Source of the DNA: Gemmatimonadales bacterium UBA4456
GTDB lineage: Bacteria > Gemmatimonadota > Gemmatimonadetes > Longimicrobiales > Gaopeijiaceae
NCBI GenBank assembly: GCA_002390225.1
Contig: DGOW01000080.1
Span: 1 to 11,052 of the forward strand
DNA: 11,052 nt
Direction of reading: 5' to 3'
Shown: in pieces, positions 1 through 5,755 of the stretch
Position numbering within the stretch: the stretch's first letter is position 1
Layout of the letters: each line of letters starts with the position of its first letter
Program-made: the position numbers and the translations under genes
Notes under the pieces: generated by a model
Told to the model about the DNA's origin: nothing
The model's database searches: none
The model's input: the letters and a program-made list of their open reading frames with translations, nothing else

Positions 1-124
1 GGGACGGTGAGTTCGCATGATTTCGGGATTCGCATGGTATCGTCGTCTATCGTCGAGGTTCGATGACACGATGCCGAAACGGGGTGGGCATCCCCCCCAT
101 ACGCAGAGTGACATAGCTCTGTCT
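1..124. other. Left-edge stretch with no supported gene
   Basis: No open reading frame here looks like a real protein on either strand; those crossing it are shadows of the neighbouring leftward gene. Visible structure is minor: TTCGCATG occurs at 12-19 and 29-36, and TATCGTCG at 38-45 and 48-55 in a period-10 arrangement. A G-run/C-run pair (GGGG at 81-84 and a seven-C run at 92-98) could fold as a short hairpin. This lies downstream of the leftward VTT gene, so it is 3' flanking sequence or the flank of a gene outside the window. Confidence 0.5.
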
Positions 125-142
125 GGCGGCTACGTAGCCGCC
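125..142 (-). terminator. 18-base perfect palindrome across the VTT gene stop codon
   Basis: GGCGGCTACGTAGCCGCC is its own reverse complement and includes the TAG stop of the leftward gene. As RNA it can form a strong GC-rich hairpin at the very end of the message. No T-tract follows it on the minus strand, so it is not a classical intrinsic terminator. It could be a 3' stability hairpin, a weak terminator or a protein site. The palindrome is certain; its role is inferred. Confidence 0.4.
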
Positions 143-699
143 GGCTTCTGCTTCCTGAGTGCCCAGATCGCGCTCCCTATGATGAGGAGCATCAGAAGGC
201 CGCCCGCCAGGGCGGGTGAGCGCCGCCAGAGCGCCCCCAGCCCGACGCCTGACGAGGTGAAAAGAATTGCGCCCGGTGCAATACCCAGGGCAGTCGTCCA
301 CAGGAAACGCCACCGGGGAACACCACAGAGGCCTGCACCCCAGTTGAGGGCAGTAAACGCCACGACCGGGACGAAGCGGAGCACCAGCAGGCCCCACCAC
401 CCAGCCTTCTCGGCCCCCCGATCGATGCGGTCGACGACCTCTTCACTCGTGAAGCGACGCGCTATCGGTCGGCCCCAGCGCCCGGCGATCTCGTAACTGA
501 TCCATGCGCCGGCCATAGCACCGGACCATGTGATCATCGAGCCTACGACCGGCCCGAAGAGCATGCCGTTGGCGAGTGCCGGTGCCTCGGCCGGGAGTGG
601 AAGAAAGGACACCCCGACCATGACGATCGGCGCGACGACGTACGCGAGCCCACCGAGATCGGCCAGCCAGACTTCCATGTTCGCGAAAAAAAGATCCAC
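130..699 (-). CDS. VTT/TVP38 (DedA-like) family integral membrane protein
   Basis: A 189-residue hydrophobic protein of the VTT domain family (TVP38/TMEM64, DedA relatives), a plasma-membrane family linked to lipid scrambling or transport and envelope homeostasis. Family features seen: the re-entrant-loop motif FLPLPAEAP at residues 32-40, followed by NGMLFGPVVG and a glycine-rich segment ending GRWGRP (73-78). The second half has the RFVPVVAF motif (108-115), N119, and GIAPGAI (139-145), matching the conserved Arg-x-x-Pro and Gly-x-x-Pro pattern. A final helix covers about 163-181 and ends in a short basic tail (LRKQKPAAT). Length is close to the usual 190-230. The start is GTG, chosen because a perfect AAAGGAGG ribosome binding site lies 5 bases upstream; an ATG seven codons further in lacks this. 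It is leftward like the next membrane gene but separated from it by 335 bases, so probably transcribed alone. The substrate cannot be told from sequence. Confidence 0.92.
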   Translation of the reverse strand: MDLFFANMEVWLADLGGLAYVVAPIVMVGVSFLPLPAEAPALANGMLFGPVVGSMITWSGAMAGAWISYEIAGRWGRPIARRFTSEEVVDRIDRGAEKAGWWGLLVLRFVPVVAFTALNWGAGLCGVPRWRFLWTTALGIAPGAILFTSSGVGLGALWRRSPALAGGLLMLLIIGSAIWALRKQKPAAT

Positions 700-704
700 G
701 AGTT

Positions 705-712
705 CCTCCTTT
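705..712 (-). promoter_or_regulatory. Perfect Shine-Dalgarno deciding a GTG start
   Basis: On the minus strand this reads AAAGGAGG, fully complementary to the usual 16S rRNA 3' tail, and ends 5 bases before the GTG at 699. It fixes the start of the VTT membrane protein and suggests efficient translation. The other genes in the window have weaker sites. Confidence 0.85.
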
Positions 713-846
713 GCGCCCGCTCCTGCGGACTGATCCCCTCACCCCACACCCGTCCTGCGGGAGGTACCGCAGTCAAGGCTTCACACGATCACTCCGCGCA
801 ACCGCACTCGCCATACGGGCACTTGGAGCCCCGCCGAGATGCATCC
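713..846. other. Upstream region of the VTT gene with repeated TCCTGCGG elements
   Basis: This is the part of the 335-base gap between the two leftward membrane genes that lies directly upstream of the VTT gene. TCCTGCGG occurs at 721-728 and 753-760. The second copy forms an inverted repeat with CCGCAG at 767-772 (CTGCGG, 6-base centre, CCGCAG). On the minus strand TTGACT (771-776) resembles a -35 box, but I see no convincing -10 at the right spacing. An operator/promoter for the VTT gene is plausible but unproven. Confidence 0.35.
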
Positions 847-1008
847 ATGGCGAAAACGCCGAGACCAAAGATCAAGGTGCCCAAGGGTCCGTGCGACCCC
901 AAAACGCCCAAGCGTCCACCACCCCCGTCACCGAGCGGACCATGGGACAAGCTCGGTCCGGAACCGATGAAGTGGTTGAAGCTGGGAAAGAAGAAGCAGC
1001 GCCCGTGA
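847..1008 (+). CDS. Possible small Pro/Lys-rich basic protein, 53 residues
   Basis: An ATG-started frame encoding a short, very basic, proline-rich peptide that begins MAKTPRPKIKVPKG and ends LKLGKKKQRP. About a quarter of the residues are proline and nearly as many lysine; one cysteine and two tryptophans occur. Roughly three quarters of third codon positions are G or C, in line with real genes here, and it does not overlap another credible gene. It runs towards the seven-helix membrane gene, ending 26 bases from that gene's stop. No clear ribosome binding site precedes the ATG, and an in-frame TTG at 823 would add eight residues. I do not recognise a family. It could be a nucleic-acid-binding or charged small protein, or a chance frame. 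Confidence 0.35.
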   Translation: MAKTPRPKIKVPKGPCDPKTPKRPPPPSPSGPWDKLGPEPMKWLKLGKKKQRP

Positions 1009-1034
1009 GACCCTGACCTAGATCAGGCCGTCGC

Positions 1035-1736
1035 TCAAGCCGCGGTTCGCGCCACCACCGGGGCACCAGGGCGGACGTTATACGTGTAGCCGATCCAGAT
1101 CAGGATGATCCCGATCAGCTCCATTACGTACAGCACCTCCGTGTGCCCCATGCGCGTAGCGGTCCCGCCGATACCCGGCAGCAGCGCGCCGAATGCAATC
1201 CAGCAGTTCCCGATGAAGCGGTGGCGCCGCGCCGGGTCACTCCGGTAGCGCCAGGCCGAGAGGGCTGCGCCTCCGATCAGGAAGATCGCCGCATAAACGT
1301 TGATGAATGGGCTGAAGAGCCGGGCCCAACGCCACTCCATGACCGCACCCGTCAGGCGATGCGGCTCGACCAGGGAGTAGTCGATCGGCGAGAGAAGTAC
1401 AGCCGTAGCGGCTACAAGGATGAAGGCTCCCAGTACCCCGGTCATCCGATTCGCCGTCGTTCGCTCGAACATCAGATACACGGTCCCCTGAGCCAGCGGG
1501 GCTCCCCCTAGCAGAGCTCCCGAGATGTACCAGCTCCGGAACACCACCTCATTCCATCCGAAGAGCGTAGTGGCCGACTCAGTGAACGTTCCCACCCCGT
1601 ACATCACGATCCCCAGGGCCCACCAGAACAGATGCGGCGCCGGCTTTCGCTTCTGCCAGCGCTTGAAGACGATGGGCGCGAAGAAGATCGTCAGGCACGT
1701 GGTGACGATCGGGATGTAGTGGATGAAGGTCGGCAT
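1035..1736 (-). CDS. Seven-helix integral membrane protein of unknown function
   Basis: A 233-residue protein from an ATG. An in-frame GTG at 1757 would add seven residues, and neither start has a strong ribosome binding site. Seven hydrophobic segments are visible at about residues 5-24, 37-58, 69-90, 98-117, 141-163, 173-194 and 201-221, with a basic loop (KRWQKRK, 25-31) after the first helix and another (RYRSDPARRHR) between helices five and six. There is no enzyme motif, signal peptide cleavage site or soluble domain. The order of features (basic cluster after helix 1, Trp-rich helix 2, small-residue-rich helix 5 ending in an Arg-Tyr loop, Tyr/Gly-rich helix 7) resembles the membrane part of the histidine kinase encoded upstream on the same strand. 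Its stop lies 123 bases downstream of the response regulator's stop-to-start interval, so co-transcription is possible. A stand-alone sensory or signalling membrane domain is an inference; the function is unknown. Confidence 0.78.
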   Translation of the reverse strand: MPTFIHYIPIVTTCLTIFFAPIVFKRWQKRKPAPHLFWWALGIVMYGVGTFTESATTLFGWNEVVFRSWYISGALLGGAPLAQGTVYLMFERTTANRMTGVLGAFILVAATAVLLSPIDYSLVEPHRLTGAVMEWRWARLFSPFINVYAAIFLIGGAALSAWRYRSDPARRHRFIGNCWIAFGALLPGIGGTATRMGHTEVLYVMELIGIILIWIGYTYNVRPGAPVVARTAA

Positions 1737-1859
1737 GGCGTCGACTGCGTTCCGCACGCACGTGAGAGCTTCTCATGGAGCGACGACGACAACCTAGTAA
1801 CGCGCCGTCACCGTTGGCATTCGTGCTTCTACGGATCCACCCGCGGGTCGGATCGAGCG

Positions 1860-2519
1860 TCAGGCGTCGTCCAGCTCGTGCTCCACCACAAAGCGCGTCA
1901 GGCCCGCGACCGTGCGGATCCGAAGCTTGCCCATCACCCGCTCGCGGTGCGTCTCCACGGTCCGGGGGGAGATCTCGAGTTGATCTCCTATTTCGCGATT
2001 TGTCAGGCCCTGCGCGACGAGCAGAAGGACCTCGCGCTCTCGATTCGTCAGGGAGCCAAGTCGCGTACGCCTCTGTTCCTGTTCGATCTCTGCGCGAAGC
2101 GCCACGCTCAGCTGCTGAGTCACGCGGGCAGTGAAGTAGTCGCGCCCCTCGTGAACAGCCTGCACCGCGTCCCGCAGCTCTGCCGGCGAGACGTCCTTCA
2201 GGACGTACCCGTCGGCTCCTGCACGCACGGCCTGCAGAACATACTCCGGGTCGTCGTGCATAGAGAGAATCAGCACGCGCGCTGGGTGAGCTTGTTCCCG
2301 GAGGTCCATTGTGACGTCCAGCCCGGACTTTTCAGGCATGTTCACGTCGAGCACGACGACATCGGGCGCCAGCTCGGCGACCATGGTCAGTGCCTGAGCA
2401 CCATCCCCTGCCTCCCCCACGACCTCGAGGCCGTCGATCTCTTCCAGAACACCACGAATGCCCTGCCGGACCACCGAGTGGTCATCGGCGATCACGACCC
2501 GAAGCAGCTCGTTGCTCAT
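1860..2519 (-). CDS. NarL/FixJ (LuxR-type) response regulator
   Basis: A 219-residue cytoplasmic transcription factor. The receiver domain (about 5-120) has the acidic pair D12/D13, the phosphoacceptor D58 (in VVVLDVNMP), a conserved Ser at 86 and Lys at 108 (YVLKD). The LuxR-type helix-turn-helix (about 152-215) has the typical LTNREREVLLLVAQGLTN opening and the recognition segment ISPRTVETHRERVMGKL. Length is normal for the family. Its ATG overlaps the kinase stop as ATGA, and an AGGA site (2527-2530 on the plus strand) lies 7 bases upstream inside the kinase gene, so the two are translationally coupled and form a cognate pair. By family precedent, phosphorylation at D58 would promote dimerisation and DNA binding. 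Its targets are unknown; the divergent metabolic genes next to the kinase are the closest candidates. Confidence 0.97.
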   Translation of the reverse strand: MSNELLRVVIADDHSVVRQGIRGVLEEIDGLEVVGEAGDGAQALTMVAELAPDVVVLDVNMPEKSGLDVTMDLREQAHPARVLILSMHDDPEYVLQAVRAGADGYVLKDVSPAELRDAVQAVHEGRDYFTARVTQQLSVALRAEIEQEQRRTRLGSLTNREREVLLLVAQGLTNREIGDQLEISPRTVETHRERVMGKLRIRTVAGLTRFVVEHELDDA

Positions 2520-4285
2520 TTCAGCATCCTGTCCTGGAGAGGCAGCTCGACGCGCACAACCGCGCCGGCTCCGGTCCTATTTATCATCGATAATTCACCC
2601 CCGAGGGCGGTCACCCGTTCCCGCAGCCCGGCCAGTCCACCTCTGCTGCGCAACCTGATTGCCGTGTCCTCGGGAAATCCCGGCCCATCATCCTCGACCT
2701 CCAGGATCGCATGCGTGTCATTGCCGACGAGCCTCACTGATACCCCAGAACGTGCACCGTGGCGAACCGAATTCGCGAGGCCTTCCTGCATCGCCCGATA
2801 CACGGCTGACTCCGCCTCACCCGACAGCGGTGGAGCCTGAGCGGGAGCTTCGAAGTCCACCTCGAACGTACCCGGCTCGTGAAAGTCTCTCGCGAGTCCG
2901 CGCATGGCCGGAATCAGACCGAGGTCATCCAGCGCCACGGGACGCAGATTCCTTGTCACGCTGCGGATACTCTTGATCCCTTCCCCAAGCAGCGTCCTGG
3001 CACGCTCGAGTGCGGGTACGGAGGCCTCGTCGCTGCGCTCGGCGATGACGCCGAGCTGAAGGTTGAGCGCCGCCAGGACCTGCGCGGTCTCGTCGTGAAG
3101 CTCTCGCCAGATGCGCGCGCGCTCCTCCTCGTGCTGATGGACCATCCGCGACTGGAGTCTCTCCAGCTCCTCCGTACGGCTGATCAGGTCCCGGTTCAAC
3201 TCTTCGTTGGCCAGGGCAGCCCCGACCTGTTGACCAAAGGCGAGCAGGAATCGGTTATCCAGAACGGTGAAGGGATCGCGGGCCTCTCCTACCACGACGA
3301 CAGCGCCAACGACCTCGTCCTCCCCGAGAACCGGCAGCGCAGCCGTGTAGGCGTGTCCCTCCTGGGTAGCATCCCCCTTCCGACTTGCTCGCGCCACGCT
3401 GGGTACGGCCTCCCGTCGGACACGCTCTACAGCCTGCCGAGCGGTCTCAGGGGCGCCCTCGAATGGCCAGAGTGCCGCGACACCGGCGCCCTGAACGAAT
3501 TGGCCGCTGTCCTCCGTCGCGATCCACAGAGCGGACCCATGAACGCCCCGCAACGACAGTGCGCGTCGCAACATCGCCTCGGCCACCGGCTCCTGACTCG
3601 CAATTCCTCCTTGAAGCTCCCCGGACAATGCGGTGAGGCTTGCGAGCCCCTGGTCCAGGTCTTCCAGCACCAGAAAAACGATGCCCAGTCCGACGCCGAT
3701 CGAGAACGTGATGTCGAGGTAGTATCCCCACGGATTCCACGCGCCGCGGGCGCGCAGGAGTGGGTAGTCCAGATGGTGCAGAGCCCAGAGGAACAGCACG
3801 ACGGCGAGAAAACGGCCGGCCGGAGATCCAACGAGCCGATCGTACCGGAGGAACGCAGCACCTGCAGCCGCCGTCGTGAGGCTCAGGAAGCCGATCATCG
3901 GCCCCGCAGCCAACAGGAAGTTGTCCAGCAGGTAGATGCCGACGAACGCCCAGATGACGGGGAAGAATACCAGCCCACTGTATGCAGGACGCCACTCGGG
4001 TCGCTGGGCGAAGACAAGCGCGGCCCACAGGAACGCCACCGCGGTCCAACCGGTCGCGACCTGGTGCCAGAACAGCCATGCCTGGGCCCCAGTGATCAGG
4101 AACGTGATGATCGCGAGTAGGCGCAGCGAGTACACGGCCCAAGCGAGGGACCACAGACCGAAGTAGTGTCGGCGGTATCGGCGATTCAGGATACCGCACA
4201 GGACAACAAGCCCGAGCGTGACCGCGAGCTGGAGATACGCAGCCGCCAACTCGGTATCAGAGGGCAAGACCGGAGCCGAATTCAT
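2516..4285 (-). CDS. Membrane-bound NarL-type sensor histidine kinase with 7TM and GAF-like domains
   Basis: A 589-residue kinase using the ATG at 4285. The frame stays open upstream, but that extension lacks membrane or domain character and overlaps the divergent aminotransferase. Residues 10-207 are hydrophobic, with about seven helices and a basic loop RRYRRH after the first. Residues about 228-360 look like a GAF domain (pattern GSALWIA, TAALPVLGEDEVVGAVVVVGE, then FLLAFGQQVGAALAN). A charged coiled-coil linker covers about 360-390. The HisKA_3 dimerisation/phosphoacceptor region has H397 in RELHDET. The HATPase domain (about 495-585) shows N505 in EGLANSVRHG, the G1 box DDGPGF and the G2-like GGLAGLRERV. 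All catalytic motifs appear intact. It autophosphorylates and passes phosphate to the overlapping response regulator (4-base ATGA overlap). Start-site ribosome binding is weak. The signal is unknown; both the membrane region and the GAF-like domain could bind ligands. Confidence 0.95.
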   Translation of the reverse strand: MNSAPVLPSDTELAAAYLQLAVTLGLVVLCGILNRRYRRHYFGLWSLAWAVYSLRLLAIITFLITGAQAWLFWHQVATGWTAVAFLWAALVFAQRPEWRPAYSGLVFFPVIWAFVGIYLLDNFLLAAGPMIGFLSLTTAAAGAAFLRYDRLVGSPAGRFLAVVLFLWALHHLDYPLLRARGAWNPWGYYLDITFSIGVGLGIVFLVLEDLDQGLASLTALSGELQGGIASQEPVAEAMLRRALSLRGVHGSALWIATEDSGQFVQGAGVAALWPFEGAPETARQAVERVRREAVPSVARASRKGDATQEGHAYTAALPVLGEDEVVGAVVVVGEARDPFTVLDNRFLLAFGQQVGAALANEELNRDLISRTEELERLQSRMVHQHEEERARIWRELHDETAQVLAALNLQLGVIAERSDEASVPALERARTLLGEGIKSIRSVTRNLRPVALDDLGLIPAMRGLARDFHEPGTFEVDFEAPAQAPPLSGEAESAVYRAMQEGLANSVRHGARSGVSVRLVGNDTHAILEVEDDGPGFPEDTAIRLRSRGGLAGLRERVTALGGELSMINRTGAGAVVRVELPLQDRMLK

Positions 4286-4385
4286 GCGTCGAAGATCCCG
4301 GCACCCCGCCGTCACGGCAACGGCTTGCCAACCAGGCCGACCCACATGATCGTCCGGTGCTGTGTTGATCCTGAACGATTTGGTC
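4286..4385. promoter_or_regulatory. Divergent control region between kinase and aminotransferase
   Basis: These 100 bases must carry promoters in both directions unless transcription comes from inside the genes. An 11-base palindrome, GCCGTCACGGC, lies at 4308-4318. TTGCCA at 4325-4330 is a weak -35-like match, but no good -10 is seen, and the region fits no clear sigma-70 consensus. The palindrome is a reasonable candidate for a dimeric regulator, possibly the response regulator encoded next door; this is inference from position only. Confidence 0.4.
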
Positions 4386-5708
4386 ATGACGATAGTCGCC
4401 CCCCCAACGCCGCTCTTCGCCGACCGCGTCAATCGCATCGGCACGGAAGCGGCATTCTCGTTCGGTGCTCTCATCGAGCAGGTCGAGAAGACCGGCGCAC
4501 ACGTCATCCGCTGCAATATCGGCCAGCCCGACTTTCCGCTCCCGCGACACATCGCGGAAGCCGTGAAGTCGGCCATTGATCGCGGCCTGACCACGTACTG
4601 CGACCCGGGCGGTATTCGCGAGCTGCGCGTTGAGGTTGCGCGGTCGGTCGGCGAGCGTCTCGGCCTGGACATCGACCCCGATCGTGTCGTGGTCTATCCC
4701 GGTGGGCGTCCGCCGATCGGCCTCGCCCACATGACATACAGCAAGCCGGGGCAGGACATCATCTACCCGTCGCCCGGTTATCCGCTCTTCGAGTCGTTCA
4801 TTCCCTACTTCCGTTGCAACCCCTGCCCGGTCGTCTTGCGTGAGGAAGAGGGGTTCGGGCTGACACGGACTCAACTCGAGCCACTGATCTCAAAGAACAC
4901 CGGCCTGCTCTTTCTGAACTTTCCGTCGAACCCGACGGGCGGGGTCGCTACCCGTGATCAGCTGGAGGGCCTCAGCGAGCTGATCCTCGAACGTACCGAC
5001 CCGACGGTTCGGGTCTATTCGGACGAGTCGTACGAGGCGATCACCTTCGACGGCGACGAGCACATCAGCGTCGCGTCGATGCCGGGGATGGAGGCGCGTA
5101 CGATCATCGCCTCTGGCGTCTCGAAGACATACTCGTGGACAGGTGGTCGCGTGGGATGGGCGGTGTATCCGACCGTCCGAGAGGCGGAGGTCCACCGCAA
5201 GCTCGCGATCAACTTCTTCGCCTCCCTGCCCCCGTATAACCAGTGGGGTGCCATCGAGGCACTTCGCTCACCCGAGAGCCCTGTAGCCATCGGGAAGATG
5301 GTCGAGGCCTTTCAGCGCCGTCGCGACCTCGTTGTCGAGGGGTTGAACGCCATCGAAGGGGTTACCTGTCAGAATCCCAAGGGTGCGTTCTACGCGTTCC
5401 CCAACGTTGCAGGCGCCCTGGAGCGCATTGGCGCGATACAGGCTTACGCGGAGCTCTCCGAGGACGACCGAGCGAAGACCAGTCCCGCGACCCTTTTCAC
5501 GCTCTTCCTGCTCTACGAACACCACGTGGCCGCGCTCGACCGGCGCTCATTCAGCGAGCGGGGCAGCGAAGGTCAGCACTACATCCGCATATCGACCGCT
5601 AACAGCGACGAAGAACTCACGGCCGCGGTGCAGCGAATCGGTGTTGCTGCGTACGACGCCGAGGGCTTCGCCCGCTTCATGCACTCCAGAGTCGGCCTTA
5701 CCATCTGA
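4386..5708 (+). CDS. PLP-dependent class I/II aminotransferase (aspartate aminotransferase-like)
   Basis: A 440-residue fold-type I enzyme that transfers an amino group between an amino acid and a 2-oxo acid. Seen: a GQPDFPLP segment near the N terminus (substrate loop), GGIRELR, the NPTGG motif with N182, D213 and Y216 of SDESYE (pyridine-nitrogen and PLP-hydroxyl contacts), the Schiff-base lysine K247 in GVSKTYSWTGGRVGW, and R401 in HYIRIS for the substrate carboxylate. It is longer than the usual ~400 residues because of an extended segment before R401 (about 346-395). The ATG at 4386 is preferred; an in-frame GTG at 4362 would add eight residues, and neither has a clear ribosome binding site. 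It heads the rightward gene set and is 47 bases from the transketolase-like gene. Substrate is uncertain: aspartate, alanine or an aromatic amino acid are all possible. With a PEP synthase downstream, a pyruvate-forming alanine aminotransferase is attractive but unproven. Confidence 0.94.
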   Translation: MTIVAPPTPLFADRVNRIGTEAAFSFGALIEQVEKTGAHVIRCNIGQPDFPLPRHIAEAVKSAIDRGLTTYCDPGGIRELRVEVARSVGERLGLDIDPDRVVVYPGGRPPIGLAHMTYSKPGQDIIYPSPGYPLFESFIPYFRCNPCPVVLREEEGFGLTRTQLEPLISKNTGLLFLNFPSNPTGGVATRDQLEGLSELILERTDPTVRVYSDESYEAITFDGDEHISVASMPGMEARTIIASGVSKTYSWTGGRVGWAVYPTVREAEVHRKLAINFFASLPPYNQWGAIEALRSPESPVAIGKMVEAFQRRRDLVVEGLNAIEGVTCQNPKGAFYAFPNVAGALERIGAIQAYAELSEDDRAKTSPATLFTLFLLYEHHVAALDRRSFSERGSEGQHYIRISTANSDEELTAAVQRIGVAAYDAEGFARFMHSRVGLTI

Positions 5709-5725
5709 GCCGACCTTCTCTTTTT
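5691..5725 (+). terminator. Candidate intrinsic terminator or attenuator after the aminotransferase
   Basis: GTCGGC at 5691-5696 pairs perfectly with GCCGAC at 5709-5714 around a 12-base loop that contains the TGA stop. A pyrimidine-rich run ending in TTTTT (5716-5725) follows. The outer AGA/TCT could extend the stem across a 2-base bulge. The stem is short and the T-run begins about 6 bases past it, so partial rather than full termination is likely, giving lower expression of the downstream genes than of the aminotransferase. Confidence 0.42.
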
Positions 5726-5755
5726 ACGTACACGTCTCACGGACACCACCCCCTC

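Noticed and set aside
1632..2840. Long rightward open frame (402 codons) opposite the response regulator and membrane protein
   Set aside because: Antisense shadow typical of GC-rich DNA; its translation has no domain pattern while the opposite strand encodes clear families.
2879..4120. Long rightward open frame (413 codons) opposite the kinase
   Set aside because: Highly charged, low-order translation with no family features; the kinase on the other strand has intact catalytic motifs.
4286..4672. Upstream extension of the kinase frame
   Set aside because: It overlaps the aminotransferase on the other strand and encodes no membrane or domain-like sequence; the ATG at 4285 begins a sensible protein.
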